Source of the DNA: Rhodocyclaceae bacterium
GTDB lineage: Bacteria; Pseudomonadota; Gammaproteobacteria; Burkholderiales; Rhodocyclaceae
Assembly (NCBI GenBank): GCA_026415155.1
Contig: JAOAHQ010000034.1
Span: 39,452-103,451 of the forward strand
Length of the DNA: 64,000 bases
Reading direction: 5' to 3'
Part shown: piece by piece, positions 56,319 to 63,914 of the stretch
Numbering within the stretch: the first letter of the stretch is position 1
Layout of the letters: every line of letters begins with the position of its first letter
Made by a program: the position numbers and the translations under genes
The notes under the pieces: model-generated
The model's database searches: none
What the model saw: the letters and a program-made list of their open reading frames with translations, nothing else
Told to the model about the DNA's origin: nothing

Positions 56319-56383
56319 AGAATTCGTGCGCTTGGGCCCGCAGAATCGAGCCACAGCTTCCCAACTTTCACAGGAGTTCGAAC

Positions 56384-57280
56384 ATGGACAAGCACGCGAT
56401 CGCATTTCCCGCCCTGACCCTGGCCGCCGCTCTCGCCGCCGGCGGCGCGCTGGCGGCACCACCCGACTGGAGCAAGGTGCCGGCGAAGAAGTTTACGGTG
56501 TTCTATCCAGGCGTTTCGCCTGTCGAGTGGATCATGAATGGCGTCGAGCACAGCGGGGCCAAGGGTTTGAGGAAAGGTGAGACCTGCACGAGCTGCCATC
56601 AGGAGGAGGCTGACAACCTCGTCATCGGCCAGAAGATGGTCAGCGGCGAGAAGATCGAGCCCAAGCCGATCAAAGGCAAGGTGGCGGCCTTCCCCGTCAA
56701 TGTGCAGGCGGCGAACGACGGCACCCACCTCTACTTGCGCTTCTCCTGGAAACAGCCGCCCGGCGGCGGTCCGAAGATGGATGCCGACAACCAGGTGAAG
56801 CTCGCCTTCATGCTGGCCGAAGACGGCATCATGGCCCAGGATGCCAAAGGCAAGGAAGTCGACATGTCCAAGGCCGGCGGCTGCTGGGCTACCTGCCACG
56901 ATGATTTACGCACCATGCCGAACGCCAAGGACGACAAGAAGACCAAGTACATCAAGACCGCCGGCAAGTTCTACGATCTCGTCCAATGGGCCAGCAAGGC
57001 CAACAAGGGCAGCGATGGCATGGTCGCCGACAAGCGCGTGATGGACAATGGCAAGGCGCTCGTCGAGGCGAAGGGCGAAAACAAGGGCGGCGAGTGGTCG
57101 GTCGTATTTACGCGCAAGCTTTCCGGCGGCGGCGAGGGCGATCTCGCGCTCGCTTCGGGCAAGACCTACAACTTCGGTTTCGCGATCCACGACGATTACA
57201 CCAATGGCCGCTTCCACCACGTCTCGCTCGGCTACACGCTGGGCATCGACACCAAGGCGGATTTGAGCGCCAACAAGTAA
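56384..57280 (+). CDS. nirB: NirB-like cytochrome c-552 with EB_dh haem domain
   Basis: A 298-residue periplasmic cytochrome with signal peptide (ALAAGGALA-A, about 24). It has a canonical haem site CTSCH near residue 68 and a second site C-W-A-T-C-H near residue 168, which has three residues between the Cys (CX3CH). The rest is the ethylbenzene-dehydrogenase-gamma-like haem domain shared by cytochrome c-552 (NirB of Pseudomonas stutzeri). It likely supplies electrons in denitrification. Its own FNR-type box and ribosome-binding site (CAGGAG) precede it. The NirB name rests on family memory. Confidence 0.75.
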   Translation: MDKHAIAFPALTLAAALAAGGALAAPPDWSKVPAKKFTVFYPGVSPVEWIMNGVEHSGAKGLRKGETCTSCHQEEADNLVIGQKMVSGEKIEPKPIKGKVAAFPVNVQAANDGTHLYLRFSWKQPPGGGPKMDADNQVKLAFMLAEDGIMAQDAKGKEVDMSKAGGCWATCHDDLRTMPNAKDDKKTKYIKTAGKFYDLVQWASKANKGSDGMVADKRVMDNGKALVEAKGENKGGEWSVVFTRKLSGGGEGDLALASGKTYNFGFAIHDDYTNGRFHHVSLGYTLGIDTKADLSANK

Positions 57281-57289
57281 GCGAGCGCG

Positions 57290-57613
57290 ATGCGCAGCGG
57301 CGCCACGCTCCTGGGCGGCCTCGGGCTCTGGCTCGGGGCCGCCCTCGCCTGGGCGCAGACCGTCGCCGAGGTCGGCATCCTGAACTATCACTACCATCCG
57401 CACGAGCTGCGCGTGAAAGCGGGCACGACGGTCAGGTGGGTGAATCAGGAAAAGCGCACCAGCCATTCGATCCTGTTCCTCGGCAAGGACGGCTTCGAAT
57501 CGGAGCGCATCTTTCCCGGCGAGCGCTGGGAACGCCGCTTCGATGCGCCCGGTCGCTACGAATATTCCTGCGGTCCGCACCCCGAGATGAAGGGCGTGGT
57601 GATCGTCGAATAG
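57290..57613 (+). CDS. Cupredoxin (type-1 copper, plastocyanin-like)
   Basis: A 107-residue periplasmic blue-copper protein. The signal peptide ends at AWAQ (about 22). Copper ligands are visible: His in TSHSILF and the C-terminal loop YSCGPHPEM with Cys, His and Met. Such cupredoxins donate electrons to cytochrome cd1 or other periplasmic acceptors. The gene lies 9 bases after the nirB-like gene and so is probably cotranscribed. A repeat copy begins 4 bases after its TAG. Confidence 0.85.
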   Translation: MRSGATLLGGLGLWLGAALAWAQTVAEVGILNYHYHPHELRVKAGTTVRWVNQEKRTSHSILFLGKDGFESERIFPGERWERRFDAPGRYEYSCGPHPEMKGVVIVE

Positions 57614-57617
57614 CCGA

Positions 57618-57640
57618 AAAGTCGGCGCTGGCGGGACGGC
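57618..57640 (+). repeat. 23-bp dispersed repeat, copy 15 (intergenic)
   Basis: A consensus copy, triplet GGG. It lies 4 bases after the cupredoxin stop and 31 bases before the FNR box of the nirC operon. Confidence 0.85.
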
Positions 57641-57671
57641 CCCTGGCGCCCGTCCGCTCGATGAGGCAAGG

Positions 57672-57685
57672 TTGACACGCATCAA
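57672..57685 (+). promoter_or_regulatory. FNR/Dnr-type box upstream of nirC
   Basis: TTGAC-ACGC-ATCAA. A GAAGCT hexamer lies at 57708-57713, the same 36-base offset as at nirS. At -41.5 the start of transcription would fall at the nirC ATG. Confidence 0.65.
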
Positions 57686-57720
57686 TGCGCGCACGGCGCG
57701 GAGCGCGGAAGCTATGCCGC

Positions 57721-58047
57721 ATGAGACGAATCCTGTTGCTGTCCTGCCTGCTCTTCTCGTGGAGCGTCGTCTGCGCATCCGAGCCGTCGGGCGAGCGAAA
57801 GCAGGAACTGGTGCGGCTCGTGCGCCAGGATTGCGGTTCCTGTCACGGCATGCGGTTCACGGGCGGGCTCGGCCTACCGCTGACGCCGCAGACGCTCAAG
57901 GAGCGGCCGTTCGAGGGGCTCGTCGCCACCGTCTATTATGGTCGCCCCGGCACGGCGATGCCGCCGTGGCGGAGCATCTTGAGCGAGCAGGAGGCGGAAT
58001 GGATCGTCAGGCAGCTGTTGAATGGCTTTCCGGAGGAGAGGCGATGA
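57721..58047 (+). CDS. nirC: Cytochrome c55x, NirC-like
   Basis: A 108-residue periplasmic monohaem cytochrome with signal peptide (ILLLSCLLFSWSVVCA) and CGSCH followed by GMRFTGGLGLPLTPQTL, YYGRPGTAMPPW with the distal Met, and ILSEQEAEWIVRQLL, the layout of NirC. NirC can serve in d1 haem maturation and electron supply to NirS. It opens the d1 biosynthesis operon, and its stop overlaps nirF (ATGA). The ATG has no Shine-Dalgarno. Confidence 0.85.
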   Translation: MRRILLLSCLLFSWSVVCASEPSGERKQELVRLVRQDCGSCHGMRFTGGLGLPLTPQTLKERPFEGLVATVYYGRPGTAMPPWRSILSEQEAEWIVRQLLNGFPEERR

Positions 58048-59192
58048 GGCTGCTATTGGCCCTTCTCGCCGCCGTGCTCTTCGCCGGCTGCGCGCAGCAG
58101 CCGCCAGTGCGCGGCACCGGGGACCTCGGCATCGTCATCGAGCGCGCCGACGGCCGCATCCTGATCGTCGACACCACCGCGCGCGCCGTGCTGGGCCGCG
58201 TCGCGGGGCTGGGCGATCTGTCGCACGCCTCTGCCGTGTTTTCGCGCGGCGGACGCTACGCCTACGTCTTCGGCCGCGACGGCGCGCTCACGAAGGTCGA
58301 TTTGCTGCTCCAGCGCATCGAGCGGCGCGTCATGCAGGCGGGCAACAGCATCGGCGGCGCGATCTCGCAGGACGGCCGCATCGTCGTCGCGCAGAATTAC
58401 GAGCCGGGCGGCATCAAGGCCTTCGATGCCGCGACGCTCGAATTGCTCGCCGAGGTGCCGACGCAGTCGAAGGTGGTGGGGCTGGCCGACCTCGCGGGCA
58501 ACCGCTTCGCCTATGCGCTTTTCGACAAGGGCGAAATCTGGCTGACCGACCTGAGCGATCCGCGCGCACCGCGCACGGAGCGGTATCCCGCCGGAGTGCA
58601 GCCTTATGATGGCCTCGTCACGCCCGACGGGCGTTACTACCTCGCTGGCCTCTTTGGCGAGGACGGCGTCGCGCTCCTCGATACCTGGCGGCCGCAAGAC
58701 GGCGCGCGCAAGATCCTCGCAAACTACGGCAAGGGGCAGGAGAAGCTGCCGGTCTTCAAGATGCCCCACCTGCGCGGCTGGGCGGTGGCGGGCAACCACG
58801 TCTATCTGCCCGCGATCGGCCGTCACGAGGTGCTGGTGGTGGACAAGGCCGACTGGCGGGAATCCGCGCGCATCCCCGTCAAGGGCCAGCCGGTGTTCGT
58901 CATGGCGCGGCCCGACGGACGCCAGGTCTGGGTCAACTTCGCCTTTCCCGACAACGGCTGGGTGCAGGTCATCGACACGGAGAAGGGGGAAGTCGTGCGC
59001 ACCTTGCAACCCGGCAAGGCGATCCTGCACATGGAATTTACGCCGCGCGGCGAGCATGTCTGGCTGTCGGCGCGCGACGACCACGCCGTCTCGATCTACG
59101 ACACGCGCACCTTCGCGCGGCTCGCCACGCTGCCGGCGCAAAGCCCGTCCGGCATCTTCTTCACGAGCCGCGCCGCGAGGATGGGATTCTGA
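58044..59192 (+). CDS. nirF: d1 haem biosynthesis protein NirF
   Basis: A 382-residue lipoprotein (LLAAVLFAGC, Cys 16) with a NirS-like eight-bladed propeller (DLGIVIERADGRILIVDTT, GRYAYVFGRDGALTKVDL, AQNYEPGGIKAFDA, MPHLRGWAVAGNHVYLPAIGRHE). It carries out a late step of d1 haem synthesis in the periplasm. Start follows GGAGGAGAG and overlaps nirC. Its stop overlaps nirDL by one base (TGATG). Confidence 0.92.
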   Translation: MRLLLALLAAVLFAGCAQQPPVRGTGDLGIVIERADGRILIVDTTARAVLGRVAGLGDLSHASAVFSRGGRYAYVFGRDGALTKVDLLLQRIERRVMQAGNSIGGAISQDGRIVVAQNYEPGGIKAFDAATLELLAEVPTQSKVVGLADLAGNRFAYALFDKGEIWLTDLSDPRAPRTERYPAGVQPYDGLVTPDGRYYLAGLFGEDGVALLDTWRPQDGARKILANYGKGQEKLPVFKMPHLRGWAVAGNHVYLPAIGRHEVLVVDKADWRESARIPVKGQPVFVMARPDGRQVWVNFAFPDNGWVQVIDTEKGEVVRTLQPGKAILHMEFTPRGEHVWLSARDDHAVSIYDTRTFARLATLPAQSPSGIFFTSRAARMGF

Positions 59193-60172
59193 TGAACGCG
59201 CCGACTTCCGCCGCCCAGACGCTCGAATTCCGCCTGCTCAACGAATTCCAGCGCGACTTCCCGCTCGTGCCGCGGCCGTTCGCCGAAATCGCCGCGCGCC
59301 TTTGCAGCGACGAGGATACGGTGTTGAAGCTCCTGCGCCATCTGCGCGACGACGGCACGATCAGCCGCGTCGGCGCGGTGTTCGCGCCGCGCGCGGTCGG
59401 CGCCTCGACGCTCGCCGCAATGGCCGTACCCAAGGAGCGTCTCGACGCAGTCGCCGCGCTCGTCAGCGCGCGGCCCGGCGTCAATCACAACTACGAGCGC
59501 GAGCACCGCTACAACCTCTGGTTCGTCGCCACCGCGCCGGACGAGACGGCGCTCGCGGCATTGCTCGGCGAATTGGGCGAAGCGACCGGCTGCCCGCCGA
59601 TCGCCCTGCCGCTCGTCGAGGAATATCACATCGACCTCGGCTTCGACCTGCTGCACGGCGGCAAGGTCCGCCAGGTCGCGCGCCGTTGCGAACGGCGGCC
59701 GACCGGCCCCGCGGATCGGCGTCTCATCGCCGCGCTGCAGCCCGGCCTGCCGCTGGTGCCGCGGCCCTTTGCTGAGCTCGCGGCCCAGCTCGGCCTCGCT
59801 GAGTCGGCGCTGGTGGGACGGCTTGCCGAGTGGCTGGCCGAAGGCTGCATCAAGCGTTTCGGCGTCGTCGTGCGCCATCACGAGCTCGGCTTCCGGGCCA
59901 ACGCGATGGTGGTGTTCGATATTCCCGACGACGAGGTGGATGTCATCGGCCAACGCCTTGCCGGCGAGGCGGGCGTGACGCTCTGCTACCGTCGCGAACG
60001 CCACCTGCCGCAGTGGCGTTACAACCTCTTTTGCATGGTGCACGGCCGCACGCGCGAGGCGGTGGTTCCCGTGATCGAGCGCCTGGCCCGCCTTGCCGGC
60101 TATCCGTGCGAGGCGCTCTTCAGTCTGCGCCGCTTCAAGCAGTGCGGTGCGCGCTATTTCGATGCGTCCTGA
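59192..60172 (+). CDS. nirDL: Fused siroheme decarboxylase NirD-NirL
   Basis: A 326-residue cytoplasmic protein with two AsnC/Lrp-like siroheme decarboxylase modules in one chain, about 10-160 and 178-322. Both have FPLVPRPFAE-type HTH starts and the active-site block EREHRYNLWFV and RRERHLPQWRYNLFCMVHG, with conserved His. With NirG and NirH it converts siroheme to 12,18-didecarboxysiroheme. A repeat copy encodes ESALVGRL at about residues 203-210 in the second HTH. The ATG overlaps the nirF stop; the end overlaps nirG by 11 bases. Confidence 0.88.
   Translation: MNAPTSAAQTLEFRLLNEFQRDFPLVPRPFAEIAARLCSDEDTVLKLLRHLRDDGTISRVGAVFAPRAVGASTLAAMAVPKERLDAVAALVSARPGVNHNYEREHRYNLWFVATAPDETALAALLGELGEATGCPPIALPLVEEYHIDLGFDLLHGGKVRQVARRCERRPTGPADRRLIAALQPGLPLVPRPFAELAAQLGLAESALVGRLAEWLAEGCIKRFGVVVRHHELGFRANAMVVFDIPDDEVDVIGQRLAGEAGVTLCYRRERHLPQWRYNLFCMVHGRTREAVVPVIERLARLAGYPCEALFSLRRFKQCGARYFDAS
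59800..59822 (+). repeat. 23-bp dispersed repeat, copy 16 (degenerate)
   Basis: The first two bases and one internal base differ from the consensus (20 of 23 match). In nirDL, sense frame +2, encoding ESALVGRL. Confidence 0.55.
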
Positions 60173-60635
60173 AGGCGAGCCCGTCGCACTCGATGCGACC
60201 GACCGCGCGCTCATCAACGCGCTGCAGGAGGGCTTTCCGCTCTGCGACGAGCCCTACGCGGCCGTCGGCGCATCGCTCGGCCTCGACGAGGCGGAAGTCC
60301 TGCGGCGCCTTGCCGATCTGCTCGAGCGGAAGGTGCTGACGCGCTTCGGGCCGCTCTACCAGATCGAGAAGCTCGGCGGCGCCTTCGTGCTGGCGGCGCT
60401 CAAGGTGCCCGAGGCAGACTTCGAGCGCATCGCCGCGATCGTCAACGCCTTTCCCGAAGTCGCCCACAACTACCGACGCGAGCATGCGCTCAACATGTGG
60501 TTCGTGCTCGCCACCGAAACCGCCGCGGGCATTGCCGACGCGATCCGCCGCATCGAGGCCGCGACGGGACTGGCCGTATTCGCCTTTCCCAAGGAGCGCG
60601 AATACTTCGTGGAGCTCAAGCTCGATGCCGGATGA
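60162..60635 (+). CDS. nirG: Siroheme decarboxylase subunit NirG
   Basis: A 157-residue AsnC/Lrp-like protein: N-terminal HTH (TDRALINALQEGFPLCDEPYAAVGASLGL) and the ligand domain with EVAHNYRREHALNMWFVLATE. It joins NirDL and NirH in decarboxylating siroheme on the way to haem d1. Start 60162 overlaps the nirDL end by 11 bases. NirG versus another NirD-like paralogue cannot be settled by sequence alone; the gene order supports NirG. Confidence 0.82.
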   Translation: MRPEGEPVALDATDRALINALQEGFPLCDEPYAAVGASLGLDEAEVLRRLADLLERKVLTRFGPLYQIEKLGGAFVLAALKVPEADFERIAAIVNAFPEVAHNYRREHALNMWFVLATETAAGIADAIRRIEAATGLAVFAFPKEREYFVELKLDAG

Positions 60636-61101
60636 GATCGACCGCCGCCTGATCCTCGCCACGCAAGCGGGGCTGCCGCTCGTACCGCGACCCTACCACG
60701 CGCTCGCCGAACGGCTCGGCATCGCGGCCGTCGAGGTAGAGGCGCGGCTGGCGGCGCTGCTCGCCGCCGGCGCGATCCGCCGCATCGGTGCCGTGCCGAA
60801 CCATTACGCGCTCGGCTATCGCTACAACGGCATGACGGTCTGGGACGTCGAGGACGAAAAGGTCGACGCGCTCGGCGCAGCCGTCGGCGCGCTGCCCTTC
60901 GTGACGCACTGTTACCGCCGCCCGCGCCACCTGCCGGAATGGCCTTACAACCTCTTCGCCATGGTGCATGGCCGCGACCGGGCCGAGGCCGAAAGCCATG
61001 TCGCCACCATCGCCGCGCTCTTGGGGACGGCCTGCCGGGCGCACGAGGTGCTCTACAGCAGCCGCATCCTCAAGAAGACGGGCTTGCGGCTTTCAGACTG
61101 A
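60625..61101 (+). CDS. nirH: Siroheme decarboxylase subunit NirH
   Basis: A 158-residue AsnC/Lrp-like protein with HTH (DRRLILATQAGLPLVPRPYHALAERLGI) and VTHCYRRPRHLPEWPYNLFAMVHGRDR, the NirL/NirH-type active-site block. It is the last nir gene visible; nirE, nirJ and nirN are not in the window after it. It overlaps nirG by 11 bases. Its stop codon forms half of a 14-bp palindrome shared with the convergent cytochrome c4 gene. Confidence 0.82.
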   Translation: MPDEIDRRLILATQAGLPLVPRPYHALAERLGIAAVEVEARLAALLAAGAIRRIGAVPNHYALGYRYNGMTVWDVEDEKVDALGAAVGALPFVTHCYRRPRHLPEWPYNLFAMVHGRDRAEAESHVATIAALLGTACRAHEVLYSSRILKKTGLRLSD

Positions 61102-61108
61102 TCAGTCT
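61095..61108. other. Palindrome shared by two convergent stop codons
   Basis: AGACTGATCAGTCT, a perfect 14-bp palindrome, contains the nirH TGA (61099-61101) and the cytochrome c4 stop (61102-61104, minus strand). The genes abut with no spacer. Confidence 0.8.
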
Positions 61109-61767
61109 TTCGGCTGGATGCTCGTCAGATAGGCGAGAATGTCCTGCAGCTCCTGTTCGCTGAAGCGATCGAGGATGCCGCCGGGCTGCCCCTCGTCGTG
61201 CGGCCGCTCCTTGGCGCGGTAGGCTTTCATCTGCTTCATCAGGTAGTTCGTGTATTGCCCGACGAGCATCGGAAAGTCGCTGCGGCCCATGCCGTCCTTG
61301 CCGTGGCAGTTGGCGCAGTGCTCCTGGTAGTGCTTCTCGCCGTTCGCGATATCGCCTTCGACGCGCGGGATGATCATGACCTTTTCCATCGCCAGCAGGC
61401 GCGTCAGCGCATCGTCGCTCTCTTTGAATTCCGGCGGCTTCGTCGGCAGCTTGATCGAGGCGAGATAGGCGGAAACGTCGACGATGTCCTGGTCGGATAG
61501 CTCGCGGTGCTCGGTGTAGGGGAACATCGGGATGTTGATGCGCTTGCGTTCGCGGAACAGATGCAGCTGCTGCTCGAGATAGGCGGCGCGTTGCCCCGCG
61601 AGGCGCGGATATTCTCCTTTCTTGCCCCCCTGGCCATATTGGCCGTGGCAGCCGGCGCAGGGGCCATTCACTTCCTTGCCCGCTTCGATGTTCTGCGCGG
61701 CAAGCGGCAGGGCGAGGGTGGTGGCGATGAACGCCAGCCCGAGACGAGCGCGATTTAGTTGCAGCAT
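61102..61767 (-). CDS. Cytochrome c4-type diheme protein
   Basis: A 221-residue periplasmic cytochrome with a signal peptide (LGLAFIATTLALPLAA) and two c-type domains: CAGCHGQYGQGG near 35 and CANCHGKDGMGRSD near 145, each with a downstream Met segment. It can carry electrons to oxidases or to NirS. The start at 61767 follows GAGGAAAT; a longer frame to 61815 lacks it. It diverges from regB and converges on nirH. Confidence 0.85.
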   Translation of the reverse strand: MLQLNRARLGLAFIATTLALPLAAQNIEAGKEVNGPCAGCHGQYGQGGKKGEYPRLAGQRAAYLEQQLHLFRERKRINIPMFPYTEHRELSDQDIVDVSAYLASIKLPTKPPEFKESDDALTRLLAMEKVMIIPRVEGDIANGEKHYQEHCANCHGKDGMGRSDFPMLVGQYTNYLMKQMKAYRAKERPHDEGQPGGILDRFSEQELQDILAYLTSIQPKD

Positions 61768-61839
61768 GGAAATTTCCTCGGTGACGAAATGCGACGGATT
61801 GTCGCAGCCGAGCATGCTGCCTTTCCTTGATCCATGTCG

Positions 61840-61845
61840 GATAAT
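61840..61845 (+). promoter_or_regulatory. -10-like hexamer before regB
   Basis: GATAAT, 6 bases, then an SD-less ATG at 61852. Candidate leaderless start, divergent from cytochrome c4. Confidence 0.45.
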
Positions 61846-61851
61846 CCGCCC

Positions 61852-63096
61852 ATGTCCGTGCCTTTGCCCTCACTGGGATTCGTCCTGACCCTGCGGCGGC
61901 TGGTGCTGCTGCGCTGGTGGCTGCTGGCGGGTCTGGCTGCGGCCGTCGCCGCAGCGCCGACCTTGCTCGACATCAGTGTGCCGGTGTGGCCGCTCCTTGC
62001 CGTGCTGCTTCTTTGGGCGGTGTTCAATTTCTTGGCGGCGCGGCGCGATGCGGCAACCCCGGGTGAGCTTGCCGGCCAGATCGGTGTCGATCTTTTCGCC
62101 ATGGCGGTGGTGTGCTATCTCACCGGCGGCGTGGCCAATCCGCTCGTCTCCTTGCTGCTGCTGCCCGTGGCCGTCGCCGCGCTCGCCTTGCCGCTCGTCT
62201 GGGCCGCCGCCATCGCCGCGCTCGCCATCGCGCTCTATACCTTTCTCTTGTTTTATTCTCTGCCCCTGCCGGTTGCCGATGCGGCGCGCGCCGCCCGCCT
62301 GCATCTTTCAGGCATGTGGCTTACCTTCGTCGTCTCGGCCGTGATGATCGCCTGGTTCGTCGCGCGCATGACGGCTTCGATCCGCGCGCGCGATGCACAG
62401 CTCGCAGCGGCGCGCGAACAGGCGTTGCGCGATGCACAGGTGCTCTCCTTGGGGCAGCTTGCCGCCGGCGCGGCGCATGAGCTCGGCACGCCGCTTGCGA
62501 CGATGCACGTCCTCGTCGGTGAGCTGCTCGATGAGCCGTCGCTCTCACCCAGCATACGCGAGGATCTCCAACTGCTTCGCCAGCAGATTGCCGCCTGCAA
62601 GGAGATCATCGGCGGTCTGACGCGTCGGGCCGGCATCGCGCGGGCCGAAGGCGATGCGGCCATCCCGGTCCTGGCCTGGCTCGAAGCGCTCTTGGCGCGC
62701 TGGCGCAGCCTCTGGCCGCAGGCTTCTTGCCGGCTGGAGGTCGAGCCGCAGGCGGCTGAGCAGCGCTTGCGTCCCGACCCGGCTTTTGAACAGGCCGTGA
62801 TCAATCTGCTCAACAATGCCGCCCGCGTTTCCCCACTAGGCCTCGCGGTGCGTGTGACGCTCGCCGGTGATCGCCTGTGCATCGCCATTCTCGACGCGGG
62901 GCCCGGTTTTCCGCCCGAGGTGCTGAAAAGTGGCGGCGCTCAGCCACTGCCGTCCCAGGGCGAAGGTGCGGGAATTGGCCTGTGGCTGTCCCGCGCTGCC
63001 ATCGAACGCTTGGGCGGCCGCCTGGTGCTGGAAAATACCCCGGCGGGCGGCCAGGCGAGGCTCGAACTGCCGCTTGACAATCCTGAGGAGAGATGA
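61852..63096 (+). CDS. regB: Redox sensor histidine kinase RegB/PrrB-like
   Basis: A 414-residue membrane kinase. Six hydrophobic segments (about 12-175) include the quinone-site motif GGVANPLVSLLLLP. HisKA has the H-box AAGAAHELGTPLATM, and HATPase has NLLNNAARVSP and GAGIGLWLSRA. RegB kinases sense the quinone pool and oxygen and control denitrification and respiration genes with RegA, which follows. Residues 31-38 (AVAAAPTL) are a borderline repeat copy in the first membrane region. An ATG at 61834 is in frame but lies upstream of the GATAAT. It overlaps the regA region by one base. Confidence 0.85.
   Translation: MSVPLPSLGFVLTLRRLVLLRWWLLAGLAAAVAAAPTLLDISVPVWPLLAVLLLWAVFNFLAARRDAATPGELAGQIGVDLFAMAVVCYLTGGVANPLVSLLLLPVAVAALALPLVWAAAIAALAIALYTFLLFYSLPLPVADAARAARLHLSGMWLTFVVSAVMIAWFVARMTASIRARDAQLAAAREQALRDAQVLSLGQLAAGAAHELGTPLATMHVLVGELLDEPSLSPSIREDLQLLRQQIAACKEIIGGLTRRAGIARAEGDAAIPVLAWLEALLARWRSLWPQASCRLEVEPQAAEQRLRPDPAFEQAVINLLNNAARVSPLGLAVRVTLAGDRLCIAILDAGPGFPPEVLKSGGAQPLPSQGEGAGIGLWLSRAAIERLGGRLVLENTPAGGQARLELPLDNPEER
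61942..61964 (-). repeat. 23-bp dispersed repeat, copy 17 (borderline)
   Basis: 19 of 23 positions match. Antisense to regB, encoding AVAAAPTL, the same frame as the other antisense copies. It may be chance. Confidence 0.35.
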
Positions 63097-63626
63097 TGGC
63101 TTCGGTGCTGGTAATCGACGATGATGCGACCTTCAATGCCGTCTTGCGGCGCGCCTTGACGCGGCGCGGCTTCGAGGCGCGCGGCGCGGCAGATGCCGCG
63201 GCCGCCTTGCAAGAGGCGCGCAGTGCGCCGCCGGAAGGCATCGTGCTCGATTTGAATCTCGGCAGCGTCTCGGGTCTTACGCTGATACCCTCGCTGCGCG
63301 AAGCGGCGCCCGCGGCGCGCATCGTCGTGCTCACTGGCTATGCGAGCATCGCCACGGCCGTCGAGGCAATCAAGCTCGGCGCGACGCAATACTTCGCCAA
63401 GCCGGTCGAGGTCGAGGCCATCGTCGCGGCCATGCAGGGCGAAGCAGCGGCGGCCCCCGCCACCACGCCTCCTTCCGACCCGCTTTCCGTCGACCGCCTC
63501 GAGTGGGAGCACATCCAGCGCGTGTTGCGCGAACATGATGGCAACATCTCGGCCACCGCGCGCGCGCTCAAGATGCATCGCCGCACCTTGCAGCGCAAGC
63601 TCGCCAAGCGGCCCGTCAAGGCATAA
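63096..63626 (+). CDS. regA: Response regulator RegA/PrrA-like
   Basis: A 176-residue regulator: receiver domain with IDDD near 6-9, phosphoacceptor Asp in IVLDLNLG, Thr/Lys in VLTGYAS and FAKPVEVEAI, then a Fis-type HTH tail (WEHIQRVLREHDGNISATARALKMHRRTLQRKL) identical in style to RegA/PrrA/ActR. It likely works with RegB on respiratory genes. The second of two adjacent ATGs (63096) is better spaced from GAGGAG. No clear target site was identified in the window. Confidence 0.9.
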   Translation: MASVLVIDDDATFNAVLRRALTRRGFEARGAADAAAALQEARSAPPEGIVLDLNLGSVSGLTLIPSLREAAPAARIVVLTGYASIATAVEAIKLGATQYFAKPVEVEAIVAAMQGEAAAAPATTPPSDPLSVDRLEWEHIQRVLREHDGNISATARALKMHRRTLQRKLAKRPVKA

Positions 63627-63704
63627 GGCCCACATGCCCGCGCCGAGGCTGCGGCCTGCCGCGAAATTTTTTTGCGGTCCTGCTTTGCGGTAAAAAAATT
63701 CTGC

Positions 63705-63710
63705 TAGAAT
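63705..63710 (+). promoter_or_regulatory. -10 of tRNA-Asp
   Basis: TAGAAT followed by a GC-rich discriminator (GCGCGC), as usual for stable RNA promoters, about 41 bases before the tRNA. Confidence 0.5.
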
Positions 63711-63750
63711 GCGCGCTCCTGTCGCCAAGCAAACAGGCGACGCGCAACGC

Positions 63751-63827
63751 GGAGTGGTAGTTCAGTCGGTTAGAATACCGGCCTGTCACGCCGGGGGTCG
63801 CGGGTTCGAGTCCCGTCCACTCCGCCA
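63751..63827 (+). tRNA. tRNA-Asp (GTC)
   Basis: A 77-nt tRNA with CCA encoded. The acceptor stem pairs GGAGTGG with CCACTCC, discriminator G. The anticodon loop is CTGTCAC with anticodon GTC at 63785-63787, and the T arm contains GGGTTCGAGTCCC. All stems pair. It is a candidate attachment site for mobile DNA, given the transposase end downstream. Confidence 0.97.
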
Positions 63828-63840
63828 AGAAATTCTCGCC

Positions 63841-63861
63841 CGTCGAATTCCTCTTTCGACG
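63841..63861 (+). terminator. Hairpin after tRNA-Asp
   Basis: CGTCGA/TCGACG stem with a 9-base loop, followed within 20 bases by a T-rich run. It is a probable transcript end for the tRNA. Confidence 0.45.
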
Positions 63862-63914
63862 ATAGTGCAACTTCTTTTCTGTAAATTTCCGTGCCGGTGG
63901 TCATGACGCCTGGG

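Noticed and set aside
62923..62950. AAAGTGGCGGCGCT in regB resembling the repeat
   Set aside because: It needs an insertion and several mismatches, so it is not counted.
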